Positions 39,982 through 49,731 are shown, counted from the first letter of the stretch. The stretch is 64,000 bases of DNA from Bacteroidales bacterium UBA5326 (GCA_002408205.1 DHQY01000007.1:220924-284923), one strand, 5' to 3'. Numbers and translations: made by a program. Notes: a model not told the origin generated them from the sequence alone.

Positions 39982-41484
39982 CTACCAGCGGAACGAGGCA
40001 ACCGTACGGGGAGGAATGCTCCATGCGAAAGAATGTGTTCCGTCGTTTACAGTAATACCAATGGGGGTCCCGCTGTCGTTCAGGGCCACCAGGGCCAGGG
40101 AACCGTCCTTATTGATAAAGGCCGAGGTATAGAGCCCGACGGCGGTGAAACCGCTGCTTTTTATTCTGAAGGCGCCCGGAAGAACCACCTTTGAAAGGTG
40201 CGCCATGGTGTAGTAGTGCGAATTGCGCGTCAGGGTCCGGTAGTTGGATGACTGAATATCAATGCAACCGTAACAGGTTCCGCACCCCCCGGGTCTGTAG
40301 GGTCCGTGCTTATCGTCAAGCAGCAGGTTCCACATGATTACGGCCCGGCACCAGCGGTTTATACTGCCCAGGCATACTTCACGCATATTCCACATGAGGT
40401 CGTTGCTAAAACATTCCTCTTTGGTGGCTGCGCTCCAGGTACCAATGGACATCTCGGTAAAATAGATATTCTTTTCCGGGTAACCGGCATGAATGGCATC
40501 CAGTTCCGAAACACTTCCCCCGTAGGCGTGCCAGGCCGATCCGTCTATATACCGGGCGGCATCGGGATCTGCATAAATATTCAGAGGATATTTCCGCTGC
40601 GATGCAATGTTGTCGTAATTGAAGTTATGGTCAAAAACGACAATCCGGGTCTTTACGCCGGCGGCTTCAAAAGCCGGGCCCAGATGGTCACGGATAAAAT
40701 CGCGCTGCTCCTCCCATCCCATATACAACGAAGCCGAATTGCCTCTGTTGAGCGGTTCATTCTGTATGGTAATACTCTCCAAAGGAAAACCGTTGGCCTC
40801 CATCTCCTTGACATACAGAACAAAATACTTCGCATAATCGTTGTAATAACGGGGATTCAGCTGACCCGACGTCCAGTTGTCATAAGGTTTAAGTTCCGTC
40901 AGATTATTTACTTTCATCCATTTGGGGCAGGTCCACGGAGAGGCCATGATCTTTAGATGGGGATTAATGGCCAAAATCTGTTTCAATATGGGGAACAGGT
41001 CCCGCTTATCATAGGGATGGATAGCAAAGTTCTCAATTCCTTTAGTGTCGCAGCAGGTGTATTCATCGAGCGAAAAATCGGAACACCCAATGGAGATGCG
41101 TACGTAACTGTAGCCCATGCCTTCCACCGGATGAAAGACTTCCTTCAACAAGGCGGCCCGGTCTTCCTCGCTCATCTTAAGAAGATTGTAGCAGGCAGAG
41201 CCGGTAATTGCCGCCCCAAAACCATCCATCTCCTGGTATTTCTCAGCGGAATTGAGGTTAATGGTATTGGATGCCTGGTAATTCTGCTTATTAAAGTTAA
41301 GCGGCACCTTGCTGAATAAAAGGCTTTTGTCCGACGACGTCGCGTATAGTGCCACCTGTGAAGTATCTTCGCCGGGACCGGGGTCCGGAATAATGGGATC
41401 TCCGTTGCCATTCCCCTGTCCCTTGCAGGCAGACAAGGGATTTAGCAACAAAAGCAGGGCTATAAAAAACTGAATACGGTACAT
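39982..41484 (-). CDS. GH30 family glycosidase lipoprotein
   Basis: I start at ATG 41484 (MYRIQFF), 500 residues, with a lipobox LLNPLSAC (Cys20); an in-frame TTG at 41496 overlaps the previous stop and is less likely. The GH30 barrel shows QEMDGFGAAITGSA near the N-terminus, the acid/base Glu in TIQNEPL and the nucleophile Glu in YFTEMSIG. A small C-terminal beta domain follows. Relatives include glucosylceramidases and beta-1,6-glucanases, so the substrate is a beta-glucoside of some kind. It is the last gene of a five-gene minus-strand group of exported proteins. Confidence 0.92.
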   Translation of the reverse strand: MYRIQFFIALLLLLNPLSACKGQGNGNGDPIIPDPGPGEDTSQVALYATSSDKSLLFSKVPLNFNKQNYQASNTINLNSAEKYQEMDGFGAAITGSACYNLLKMSEEDRAALLKEVFHPVEGMGYSYVRISIGCSDFSLDEYTCCDTKGIENFAIHPYDKRDLFPILKQILAINPHLKIMASPWTCPKWMKVNNLTELKPYDNWTSGQLNPRYYNDYAKYFVLYVKEMEANGFPLESITIQNEPLNRGNSASLYMGWEEQRDFIRDHLGPAFEAAGVKTRIVVFDHNFNYDNIASQRKYPLNIYADPDAARYIDGSAWHAYGGSVSELDAIHAGYPEKNIYFTEMSIGTWSAATKEECFSNDLMWNMREVCLGSINRWCRAVIMWNLLLDDKHGPYRPGGCGTCYGCIDIQSSNYRTLTRNSHYYTMAHLSKVVLPGAFRIKSSGFTAVGLYTSAFINKDGSLALVALNDSGTPIGITVNDGTHSFAWSIPPRTVASFRW

Positions 41485-41492
41485 ATAATTAT

Positions 41493-43763
41493 TCAATCCC
41501 CTCCGGCAGATAAATGTTCCAGCCAGTATTTCAACATAGTTTGGTATAAATGGTATGTAGTGTTTTCCCTTTCGTAAATCCCGTGCGATCGCATGGGATA
41601 AGACATCATCGAGAAAATTTTGTTCTGCTTAATAAGTTCATTTACAAGCATTTCAAAACTCTGGTAATGTACATTGTCATCACCTGTACCGTGGATGAGC
41701 ATAAGGTTCCCTTCCAGGTTGGCGGCAAAATGAAGCGGAGAGCCTTGGCGGTACCCTTCCGGATTTCCCGAAGGCAGTCCCATATAACGCTCCTGATAGA
41801 TGGTGTCGTACAGTTCCTGCAACGATACAAAAGCAACGGCTATTCCTGTGGTATATATCTCAGGGTATTTGAACATGGCATTTAGCGTCATGGATCCGCC
41901 CCCGCTCCATCCCCAGATTCCTATCCGGGAGGGGTCCATAAACGGGAACTGTTCCAAGGAACGCCGAACCGCTGCAGCATGATCTGCCGGAGCCACAATA
42001 CCCACCTTGCCGTATATGCACTTTCTCCACTCCCTGCCTTTGGGCATGTTCGTTCCGCGGGGATCTATGCTCATGACCAGGTATCCCTGATTGGCCAGGA
42101 AACGGTGCCACAAATCTCCACCTCCCCATGTATTCTGTACGGTCGAAGAGGCCGGCTCGCCGTATATCTCAAAGATCACGGGATATTTTTGGGAAGGATC
42201 AAAACCCCCGGGCTTGATCATCCACCCGTCCAGGACAGCATCTCCTATATCAACGCGGAAAAATTCCTTGGGACTAAAGCCCGCTGCGGATATTTTCTCT
42301 TTGAGCACGGCGTTGTCTTCCAGCACCCTGACGGTCTTATGCCCCGGCAGAGAGATCAGCTCATATACGGGAGGCGTCATGTGATTCTGGCTGGTATGAA
42401 TGGCCCAGCGGGCATCGGCAGATATTTGGTAATTGTGATGGCCCGGCAATGCTTCCGCGGGAGTAACGCGTTCCGCACTGCCCCTGCCGTCCAGCCTGCT
42501 TCTGTAAAGGTACTGTTCGGTAGCGTTGTCGGGAGAAGCAAGGTAATATACGTAGCCTCCTCTGGGATCTATACAGCTTATAGCTATTACATCAAAACCG
42601 CCTTTTGTAATAAGTTCTTCTTTACGGCCGTCCCGCGCAACCTTATACAGATGCCGCCAGCCGTCCTTCTCACTGGTCCAGGTAAATGATTTTTCACCGT
42701 CCAGCCACATGATATTGTCGTGGATATTCAGGAATGCCTCATCTTTATCTGTCATCAGTTCATTCAACTGCATAGTCTGAACATCCCCGGCAAACACCCT
42801 GTTAGTGTTTTGTAACCGATTAAGCTGCTGTATCATAACCGTATTGGAACGGGGTATGAACTCCATCCTGGCCAGGTAGTGATTACGGGGATCACCCGGC
42901 ACGTCAAACCAGCGGGGTTCTTCCGCAGGGCCGTTATCGGGTACGGTTACAACACCAACCTTTACCGCCGAATTTGTGGTACCCGCCTTGGGATAAGGAA
43001 AAGGCAACGGTTTGGAATACAGAGAATCTATATTGTTAATGAGGTAGAACACGCCCGTGCCTTCCGTATCTGATTGCCAAAAAGCAATGGTCCTGCCATC
43101 GGGGCTCCAGCGAAAACCGTCACGGCAGTCGAGCTCCTCTTCGTACACCCAGTCGAAAGTGCCGTTGATTATCCGGTCACTGCCGTCGCGCGTAAGCTGC
43201 ACAATCCGCCCCGAGGACAGGTCTTCCGCATAGAGGTTGTTCCGGAAAACATACGCCACCTTTGTGGCTTCGGGAGAGAATTTGGCGAACATCTGCTCCG
43301 AACGCGCCAGCGATTCGGCCAGCCGGTGCAGCCTGCCTACGGCCAGGTCCAGCACCCAGAAATCCCCTTTTGTATTATAACGCCACACCCGTTTTGATGC
43401 GGTAAAGATCATAAGCCTGGAATGATCTTCGGACCAGAAATAATCTTCAATAACAACAGGTTTGCCTGCCAGGGCACCGTATTCGGGTCCGGGAACCAGC
43501 TGCGACGCACTAATGACCACGGAACGTTCACCGGTAAGGGCATCGTATCTGACAATATCGCGCGCCCCTTTAACGGTGCTTTGCTCAAGCGTAGTATAGG
43601 CATCCTGTCCTTCCATCCAGCGTACGTTGCTGATGCCTTTGGAACGAAAGGTGCCCTTTGTGTATATATCCTCAAGGGTGAAGCCGGCACTGTTCTGCTG
43701 TGCGGACAGAGCAGAGGTCAAACTAAGAAAAAGAACGGTACAGAAAAAAGATCTGAGGGTCAT
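41493..43763 (-). CDS. Dipeptidyl peptidase IV-like serine peptidase (S9)
   Basis: A 756-residue exported peptidase. After a signal peptide (~1-20), a beta-propeller domain (~60-480) contains the substrate-anchoring EE pair in FDWVYEEELDCRDGFRWSPDG. The C-terminal alpha/beta hydrolase (~510-756) carries Ser in GWSGGGS, Asp in GTGDDNVHY and His in SHGIY. It would remove Xaa-Pro dipeptides in the periplasm or at the surface. It lies 36 bp after the PHP gene and 8 bp before the GH30 ATG. Confidence 0.95.
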   Translation of the reverse strand: MTLRSFFCTVLFLSLTSALSAQQNSAGFTLEDIYTKGTFRSKGISNVRWMEGQDAYTTLEQSTVKGARDIVRYDALTGERSVVISASQLVPGPEYGALAGKPVVIEDYFWSEDHSRLMIFTASKRVWRYNTKGDFWVLDLAVGRLHRLAESLARSEQMFAKFSPEATKVAYVFRNNLYAEDLSSGRIVQLTRDGSDRIINGTFDWVYEEELDCRDGFRWSPDGRTIAFWQSDTEGTGVFYLINNIDSLYSKPLPFPYPKAGTTNSAVKVGVVTVPDNGPAEEPRWFDVPGDPRNHYLARMEFIPRSNTVMIQQLNRLQNTNRVFAGDVQTMQLNELMTDKDEAFLNIHDNIMWLDGEKSFTWTSEKDGWRHLYKVARDGRKEELITKGGFDVIAISCIDPRGGYVYYLASPDNATEQYLYRSRLDGRGSAERVTPAEALPGHHNYQISADARWAIHTSQNHMTPPVYELISLPGHKTVRVLEDNAVLKEKISAAGFSPKEFFRVDIGDAVLDGWMIKPGGFDPSQKYPVIFEIYGEPASSTVQNTWGGGDLWHRFLANQGYLVMSIDPRGTNMPKGREWRKCIYGKVGIVAPADHAAAVRRSLEQFPFMDPSRIGIWGWSGGGSMTLNAMFKYPEIYTTGIAVAFVSLQELYDTIYQERYMGLPSGNPEGYRQGSPLHFAANLEGNLMLIHGTGDDNVHYQSFEMLVNELIKQNKIFSMMSYPMRSHGIYERENTTYHLYQTMLKYWLEHLSAGGD

Positions 43764-43799
43764 TGGTGAAACTTTTTAAATGGAACAATAATTTATACA

Positions 43800-44864
43800 T
43801 TATCTGACGGTAACGGACGGGTGCCTGTCTTCATAGCACCACATATTTACAACTGAGGCCCTGTTGTCTCCTTCTGTGACGTTGATATTCCTGATGGAGG
43901 AAAATGGCTCAATGTTATATGTGACTCCCTGTATGCAAAAAGAAAACGGAAAAGAAGAATTATTATTTGCCGTATATACTTCCTTTTCACCATTTTTTGA
44001 ATGGAGGGTAAAATGCACACAGGCATTGAAAAGAGCTCTAAGCAATTCTTCCTTACCTACAAATTTATTATCGAAAAAACCCAGTGTAAGGCCATGGAAC
44101 AAAGCTTCCTTGACGGCTTCCTGTGTTTTCTCTTTAACAAAGACCAGTGTCATGGGGCGAAGTGTCGTGTAAATTTCTGAGATCACACCGTGTACGTCTG
44201 AATTGGAAAAAACAGTGTACCCTCCGTCCATACACCACGAAAGTACCCTGGGATAATATTCCCGGCTATTGAATACTTCAATGCCGTGGATCATTCCCTT
44301 ATCTGCCAGTTTCCGCTGGAAAGGCGTCCACACTATGGTATCCATAAGCCAGCCCGGATGGTTAAAAAGAATAAAGGCATCCTGTTTGAGGGCATTTTGA
44401 ATGGCAATGTCGGGATCGGGATCCGGCACCAGGTTGGCATCCTGTATGAACAATGCGTTAAAATGCCCTATTTCTCCCTGTTTACGGGTAATTTCGGTTC
44501 CATGAATCACCATAAGCCCAACCTGTTCGGCTGCCTGGGCTGCAATCTTGTATGAAGTATTGAGATCGGCCTTGAAATAGTCCCTGAAGGGCAGGTATTC
44601 AATATGATCTGTCATGGCAATCACGTCCAGTCCGTCCAGCCAGGCTTCTCCCACACGGTACGAAGGCCACACATACCCGTCCGAAAAAACCGAATGCATA
44701 TGAAAATCACATTTCAACACCTGGTAGCCGTCTACCGGAGGGATGGCAATCTCGTTCCGGTTGTCAGTAACGGGTTGTGGATAGTATTGTTTATTGACGT
44801 TCTGTGCATTTACGGCTGTTATACCCACAGCCAGCACACACAGGGAAAAAATTGTTTTTTTCAT
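43800..44864 (-). CDS. Exported PHP-domain phosphoesterase (Sb-PDE-like)
   Basis: The 354-residue protein has a signal peptide (ending AVNAQN) and a PHP metallo-phosphoesterase domain. Metal-ligand motifs are CDFHMHSVFSDG (~52-63), MTDHIEYL, HGTEIT and NHPGW, and a final SDVHG. The signal peptide makes it an extracytoplasmic enzyme, so it cannot replace cytoplasmic histidinol-phosphatase. The nearest family I recall is the Sb-PDE phosphodiesterase group. It lies 16 bp downstream of the PepC-like gene. Confidence 0.8.
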   Translation of the reverse strand: MKKTIFSLCVLAVGITAVNAQNVNKQYYPQPVTDNRNEIAIPPVDGYQVLKCDFHMHSVFSDGYVWPSYRVGEAWLDGLDVIAMTDHIEYLPFRDYFKADLNTSYKIAAQAAEQVGLMVIHGTEITRKQGEIGHFNALFIQDANLVPDPDPDIAIQNALKQDAFILFNHPGWLMDTIVWTPFQRKLADKGMIHGIEVFNSREYYPRVLSWCMDGGYTVFSNSDVHGVISEIYTTLRPMTLVFVKEKTQEAVKEALFHGLTLGFFDNKFVGKEELLRALFNACVHFTLHSKNGEKEVYTANNNSSFPFSFCIQGVTYNIEPFSSIRNINVTEGDNRASVVNMWCYEDRHPSVTVR

Positions 44865-44880
44865 TTTTGTTCCTGAATTA

Positions 44881-46257
44881 TTAATACATATAATCCCAAA
44901 CGGGCAGCATGACGGGTTTTTGTTCCAGCGCCGCCAAAGCCTTCGGACTTAGGTATTTTTTATGGATAACCAGTCTGAAAAGATATTCGCAGAACCACTC
45001 GTCCGTGAAGGTCAGATATCCTCCGTTGCCGGAAGAGGCGCCCCAGCTGTTCTCAAACTCCCATTTAACCGGGTTGTCATTTTCATCGGTATCGCAGGCG
45101 ATAAGGAGCATCGCATGGCTCGAGGCACTCTGGCGTGTAAGGATCCGGGCTTTTTTATCCATGGCAAAGTTTACGCCAAATAAAGCAGCATAATTATAAT
45201 TGTTCACGTCCATGATCCCTGCACGGGTATTTATCTGCTTGCCCACGTCGCACGAAGCATACAGCGGGTTATTGTCCTTTATGGATGACAGGGCCGAAGC
45301 CCGTATCTCCCGGTTGGGCAGGTTCAGATAAATCCAGTTGATCCCTTCCAGAGTATTGCGGTAGTTCTTTATCTCGTAAAGTTTATAATATTCCCGTGTG
45401 GGATCATTCATGATCATAATGTAATTGGCCGGGGTATAATCTTCCTTTACTACACTCCGGTAAAATTCAATGGGAGTTGTGGAAAGTGATTTTATCTCAC
45501 CGTCTTTTGTTTTATACCGATAGGTAAACGATGCGGGTGGTTCTCCCAGGCACAGTGCCAGTATCCTGTAAACATCCTTAAGAACGGTTTTTTTCTCCTT
45601 TCTGAGTGCATTGTCGTCAGCGCCGGAGGCAGCCATCTGACGTATACCGTATCCTCCCGCCCTCAGGCGCTCATTCACTACGCTTATCAGCTGATAGGTA
45701 TTATTGGAATGCTCGCTCTCGGGCATTACGGACTGGGGCACCACTCCATACTTCTCGGCCACATTGTAAAACAGGTTCCAGACACCGCCGTCGTTCACGG
45801 GAGTACTAAAAAAAGACACCACTTCCCGGTCGTCCATATCTTTTTTGACAGTGGCTATGATATTTTCAAGAAATAAATTGGATTTTTCCAGCAGGTCCCA
45901 GAAATAATTAAAATTATGAGAAAAATCGAAAGAGTCAATATTGAGCATCTTCATAACGTCGGGACGCAACGCGTTCATGGAAGTGAACATCCAGCAGCGT
46001 CCTGAACTTTGCTGGTCAGTGATGCCTTTAACTTCTACCTTGTATTTAAAGAAATGATCCACTTTGCCCAACGCACTCCAGTTCCTGGTATTGTTCTTGA
46101 TGTCGTTGTCGTTGGTCAGAATATTCTGAAGGGCCACCGTTCGGTCGTCCGGAACAAAACCGGTCCGGATCTCATTCAGTTCTTCTACGCCCAGTGTTTG
46201 CGCAGACAGTAGCAAAGAACTGAAAATTAATGCTAGTGTAATGTATAATATTTTCAT
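44881..46257 (-). CDS. Exported aminopeptidase C/bleomycin-hydrolase-like cysteine peptidase (C1B)
   Basis: A 458-residue papain-fold peptidase preceded by a signal peptide (ending LLSAQ), unusual because most PepC enzymes are cytoplasmic. The catalytic triad is visible: Cys in SSGRCWMFTS, His in SASSHAMLL and Asn in FENSWGASSG. Such enzymes trim N-terminal residues from peptides. With the DPP-IV-like peptidase two genes downstream it suggests periplasmic peptide degradation. Confidence 0.92.
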   Translation of the reverse strand: MKILYITLALIFSSLLLSAQTLGVEELNEIRTGFVPDDRTVALQNILTNDNDIKNNTRNWSALGKVDHFFKYKVEVKGITDQQSSGRCWMFTSMNALRPDVMKMLNIDSFDFSHNFNYFWDLLEKSNLFLENIIATVKKDMDDREVVSFFSTPVNDGGVWNLFYNVAEKYGVVPQSVMPESEHSNNTYQLISVVNERLRAGGYGIRQMAASGADDNALRKEKKTVLKDVYRILALCLGEPPASFTYRYKTKDGEIKSLSTTPIEFYRSVVKEDYTPANYIMIMNDPTREYYKLYEIKNYRNTLEGINWIYLNLPNREIRASALSSIKDNNPLYASCDVGKQINTRAGIMDVNNYNYAALFGVNFAMDKKARILTRQSASSHAMLLIACDTDENDNPVKWEFENSWGASSGNGGYLTFTDEWFCEYLFRLVIHKKYLSPKALAALEQKPVMLPVWDYMY

Positions 46258-46275
46258 GAGAGAGGTTAAGGTTTA

Positions 46276-46977
46276 TTAATCTTTCAAAAAGTAATTTACG
46301 GTGGTCACCACTCGGACATTCTTGATGTATGGCGTGTTTTCGTCCCGGTCAGTGATAGTGAACTGGCCCTGAGAGGCGTTTTTTATCTTACCCAGACGGC
46401 TGTCGGAATCTTTGGCAAATTTCTCTGCGGCAGCCCGTGCATTCCTTGTGGCTTCCTCTATCATCCGGGGTTTAATATCGTTCAGGCCGGTAAAATAATA
46501 TACCGTATTGTACCGGTATTCTCCTCCCGTGACAGCTATCCCCTGCCTGAGCAACTCTCCCTGGTTCCCGATGAGTTTACGGACCAGATCTACCTGCGAA
46601 GAATTCACTGTAATAACCGAGGTCACGTTATACCGGTACTGGGGTGGCGTGGTATTGTAGCGTTCTGCCTGCATGTCTATGATCTCGGGGGCATTCACGC
46701 TTATATCACCGTCTGTGAGTCCGTTAGATTTAAGAAAAGCCACAACGGCCTTGTTGTTGGCATTAATCTTTTCGTACAGGTCTGACAGATTATTGCCCAG
46801 CTCCTTGAAAACAAGAGGCCATGTCACTTTATCTGCAGGCACTTCCATTTCCGAAAGACCTTTAACATTTACAATTCTTTCCCGTCCGGAGAAATTGTCC
46901 AGACCTGTTTTAAGTAATAGGCCAAGTATTATCAGGCCAGAAGCCAGAATAAGTGCTTCCCATCTGAATGATTTCAT
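46276..46977 (-). CDS. SIMPL domain-containing (DUF541) membrane-anchored protein
   Basis: The 233-residue protein has one N-terminal transmembrane helix (~8-25) and a SIMPL domain (~35-230), recognised by VNVKGLSEMEVPADKVTW and a late ATRNARAAAEKFAKDSDSRL segment. SIMPL proteins form periplasmic rings in some bacteria and are linked to stress; the biochemical role is unknown. It is the first gene of the five-gene minus group, 18 bp upstream of the PepC-like gene. Confidence 0.9.
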   Translation of the reverse strand: MKSFRWEALILASGLIILGLLLKTGLDNFSGRERIVNVKGLSEMEVPADKVTWPLVFKELGNNLSDLYEKINANNKAVVAFLKSNGLTDGDISVNAPEIIDMQAERYNTTPPQYRYNVTSVITVNSSQVDLVRKLIGNQGELLRQGIAVTGGEYRYNTVYYFTGLNDIKPRMIEEATRNARAAAEKFAKDSDSRLGKIKNASQGQFTITDRDENTPYIKNVRVVTTVNYFLKD

Positions 46978-47004
46978 ATGATCTGATTATATCCTGCTAA
47001 ATTA

Positions 47005-47012
47005 CAAAAATA
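47005..47012 (-). promoter_or_regulatory. -7 element of the SIMPL-PepC-PHP-DPP-GH30 group (TATTTTTG)
   Basis: A minus-strand TAnnTTTG match lies 27 nt before the SIMPL ATG. It is 4 nt from the divergent rpiB -7 element. Confidence 0.5.
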
Positions 47013-47016
47013 TCCG

Positions 47017-47024
47017 TAGTTTTG
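47017..47024 (+). promoter_or_regulatory. -7 element of rpiB (TAGTTTTG)
   Basis: A full TAnnTTTG match predicts transcription from ~47030, just ahead of the two candidate rpiB starts at 47038 and 47053. Confidence 0.5.
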
Positions 47025-47052
47025 CATTAAACAACAAATGAACTACTCCCGT

Positions 47053-47502
47053 ATGGAAAAAATAGCAATAGGCAGCGATCATGCCGCATACCAGTTTAAA
47101 GAAGAGATGAAAACCTTTCTTTTATCTGAAGGATACGAAGTTAAAGACATGGGAGCCTATGGTCCCGAACGGGTAGATTACCCCGATTTTGGCATCTCTG
47201 TGGGTGAAGCGGTTGCCCGCGGCGAATTTGATAAAGGTATAGTTTTCTGTGGAACCGGCGTGGGAATGGCCATTGCGGCCAACAAAGTAAAAGGTATACG
47301 GGCGGTTGTCTGCACTGAGCCCTACTCGGCCCGCTTATCGCGGCTGCATAACGATACCAACGTGCTTGCGCTGGGCGCGCGCGTGGTAGGACCCGAGCTG
47401 GCTAAAATGATAATAAAAGAGTGGCTGACCACAGGTTTCGAAGGTGGCCGCCACTACGACAGAATTATGAAGATAGCCCGTTACGAAGAAAACAGGGGCT
47501 AA
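47053..47502 (+). CDS. rpiB: Ribose-5-phosphate isomerase B
   Basis: With the start at ATG 47053 (MEKIAIGSDHAAYQFKEEMK) the protein has 149 residues, matching the family N-terminus; ATG 47038 would add five residues and cannot be excluded. The active-site Cys is in GIVFCGTGVGMAIAANK, and the phosphate-binding segment is IGSDHAAY. RpiB interconverts ribose-5-phosphate and ribulose-5-phosphate in the pentose-phosphate pathway. It is monocistronic and convergent with a receptor gene 3 bp away. Confidence 0.95.
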   Translation: MEKIAIGSDHAAYQFKEEMKTFLLSEGYEVKDMGAYGPERVDYPDFGISVGEAVARGEFDKGIVFCGTGVGMAIAANKVKGIRAVVCTEPYSARLSRLHNDTNVLALGARVVGPELAKMIIKEWLTTGFEGGRHYDRIMKIARYEENRG

Positions 47503-47505
47503 AGA

Positions 47506-49572
47506 TCAGAATCTGAATTCCAGTTTTGTATATAAAAACCTTCCCATACCTACCTGGTCCGATGAGGTCAGGAATACTTTATTTGTAAGGTTATTAACCC
47601 CGGCAGACAAAGTAACCCAATTTCGGAAAGTGTACCCGGCCCGGATATCAACGAGCCCGTGGGCAACAATCATATCTTCTTCCTGAGTGCTGTTATTGTC
47701 GGTCATATACTGACTGCCGGTATAACGATACGTAATACTGGCATGAAAATACCTGTTCCTTAACGACGCGCCCGAAGCCACCTGGTGACGTGGCGTGCAG
47801 GTAAGGAATTTTCCGGTCAGGTCTTCGTCCGTTTCCTGCGTCTTACTATATTCTTTAATGGAAGCATGTGTATACGTATAATTGGCAAACACGTCCAGGC
47901 CGGTTAGCAGGAAATTGGAATAAACGGCGTTTACTTCTCCCCCGTATATCTCAACCCCGGCAATATTGCTGACTTTCAGTTCGTCTTTCTCCTTCTTCCC
48001 GTCCATGAACTTCCGGCCCGTACTTACCGAGTAAATGAAATCGTGACCGTCTGAATAGTATCCCGAAGCCGACAACGACAATCCCATGGTTATCTCTACG
48101 TCCCCGCCCAGTTCGTACGTATAGATCCGCTCGGGGCTCAAATTGGGATTGGCAACAATAAAGCCTGTTTTCTTAATCCCGAACCGGCACATATCTTCCA
48201 GCGAACCGGGACGCCATCCCGAAGACATAGAGGCGTATATCCTGGTATGCCTGGCAATACCGTACTGCATGGCCAATTTAGGGCTGAATGCTCCCTGCCA
48301 TTTTGCCTGATCTGCAAGTTCACCGGAAGTGAACTGAACCAGGCTTGAAGTGGCCGAAGTAGGTAGTAGAATCTCATAGGCTGCATCGTAGAAACGGCTC
48401 AGGTCGTACCGGAGAGAAGGCAGGAAAGTCAGCTTACCGCCAAAGGGATCTATTTCTGCCTGTACAAAACCGGCAAACGTTTTGGATTTGCCCCTGTTGA
48501 TCACCATATCAGTTGAGGTGCGGTAAATGTCGCGTCCATCCACAAGACCTCCCTTATACTCGAGTCCGGACATCAGACGGACTTTTCCGTTGATATTGTA
48601 TCCGTAGTTCAGCCAGACGCCCCAGTCTTTGCGGTCGGCCACTACATCGTACAATTGTTTGCTCTTGTATTTGGTTTCATTCATTTCCTCTCCAAGATAA
48701 AAGGCGGCTACTTCCCAATTTGAAGCTCCGGATTTTCCTTTATACCTGAATCTGATCTCGTTGTCACGATATCGACCGGTAGCGTCTATAATACTGTCTT
48801 CGTAGAAGATACGGTCTCCGGTACCCCGTGTTCCATCGTACCGGCTCAGATTTACCTGCACATTGTTATTTCGGTCAATATCCCAGCCAATATAACCTCC
48901 TGCCTGGTATTCCTCAACACCGGCAGCTATCGTTTCTTCATTCTGCAACTCTTTCGGATAAGGATTGAATCCGTTCCCCTGTCGGTACATTCCGTTGATT
49001 CCGCCGTAAACAGAACCTTTGCGCACCGTCATCCCGGCATTTCCGGTAAGGGTGTTGTACGTTCCATAATCAAAGGTAGCGTAACCGTGAACGCCCTGTT
49101 CCGGGGAACGTGTTATAATATTTACGGTACCGCCCATGGCATTCCCGCCGTATAAAGAAGATCCCGGCCCTTTTACAACTTCTATGGAAGAAACTGTATA
49201 GGGATTGATCATATTCCAGTTCACACTTCCTGTAGATAATTTGTTCAACGGTATCCCGTCTGTCAAAATAAGCGTACGTCCCTGGTCCGAACCCATGCCC
49301 CTCACGGAGACTGTAGATTTTTTGGAATACACACCGTCGGTCCGGCTGACATTCACGCCGGATACCTGCGAAAGAATATCGTCTACCATAAAGATGTTAT
49401 GTGTCTTAAGCATGTATGCAGGCAGTAATTCCACCCGGGCAGGCACCTCGAGTACTTTGCGTTCGGTCTTGGTGGCTGTCACCACGATTTCATCCAGCAC
49501 CTCAACCTCCTGGGAAAAAAGAGAAAAAGAGATGAGCATAAAAAAACTTACAAAAGCGGTTTTTCGGATCAT
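47506..49572 (-). CDS. TonB-dependent receptor (siderophore/cobalamin type)
   Basis: A 688-residue receptor: signal peptide (ending FSLFSQ), a TonB-box-like segment (VLDEIVVTATK), plug (~40-150, with VSVRGMGSDQGRTLILTDGIPLN and YGGNAMGGTVNIITR) and a 22-strand-type barrel ending in LEFRF. It lacks the carboxypeptidase-like domain and SusD partner of glycan receptors, so a metal chelate or vitamin is the more likely ligand. Its promoter (49599-49629) is well formed. Confidence 0.93.
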   Translation of the reverse strand: MIRKTAFVSFFMLISFSLFSQEVEVLDEIVVTATKTERKVLEVPARVELLPAYMLKTHNIFMVDDILSQVSGVNVSRTDGVYSKKSTVSVRGMGSDQGRTLILTDGIPLNKLSTGSVNWNMINPYTVSSIEVVKGPGSSLYGGNAMGGTVNIITRSPEQGVHGYATFDYGTYNTLTGNAGMTVRKGSVYGGINGMYRQGNGFNPYPKELQNEETIAAGVEEYQAGGYIGWDIDRNNNVQVNLSRYDGTRGTGDRIFYEDSIIDATGRYRDNEIRFRYKGKSGASNWEVAAFYLGEEMNETKYKSKQLYDVVADRKDWGVWLNYGYNINGKVRLMSGLEYKGGLVDGRDIYRTSTDMVINRGKSKTFAGFVQAEIDPFGGKLTFLPSLRYDLSRFYDAAYEILLPTSATSSLVQFTSGELADQAKWQGAFSPKLAMQYGIARHTRIYASMSSGWRPGSLEDMCRFGIKKTGFIVANPNLSPERIYTYELGGDVEITMGLSLSASGYYSDGHDFIYSVSTGRKFMDGKKEKDELKVSNIAGVEIYGGEVNAVYSNFLLTGLDVFANYTYTHASIKEYSKTQETDEDLTGKFLTCTPRHQVASGASLRNRYFHASITYRYTGSQYMTDNNSTQEEDMIVAHGLVDIRAGYTFRNWVTLSAGVNNLTNKVFLTSSDQVGMGRFLYTKLEFRF

Positions 49573-49598
49573 ATGTTTTCATTTTTAGTTTTCGAGGG

Positions 49599-49629
49599 CA
49601 AATATAACAGCCTTTTTTTACAATACAAA
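49599..49629 (-). promoter_or_regulatory. Promoter of the TonB-dependent receptor gene (TTTG-N19-TATATTTG)
   Basis: On the minus strand TTTG (49626-49629) and TATATTTG (49599-49606) are spaced by 19 nt, 26 nt before the ATG at 49572. Confidence 0.68.
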
Positions 49630-49704
49630 TACCTTTAAATCAATTTATTGCAAGGTATTTCATTGTAGATGAAAATCTTTATTTATTTGTATTAAATAAT
49701 TTTA

Positions 49705-49712
49705 TACATTTG
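49705..49712 (+). promoter_or_regulatory. -7 element of the AAA ATPase gene (TACATTTG)
   Basis: A full TAnnTTTG match lies 19 nt before ATG 49732. The nearest TTTG (49686-49689) is only 15 nt upstream, so the promoter is less certain. Confidence 0.45.
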
Positions 49713-49731
49713 AAATGAATAAAATCAGCCT

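Noticed and set aside
43800..44864. PHP-domain protein as the missing histidinol-phosphatase
   Set aside because: It has a clear signal peptide and lies in a group of exported enzymes on the other strand, so it could not act on a cytoplasmic intermediate.
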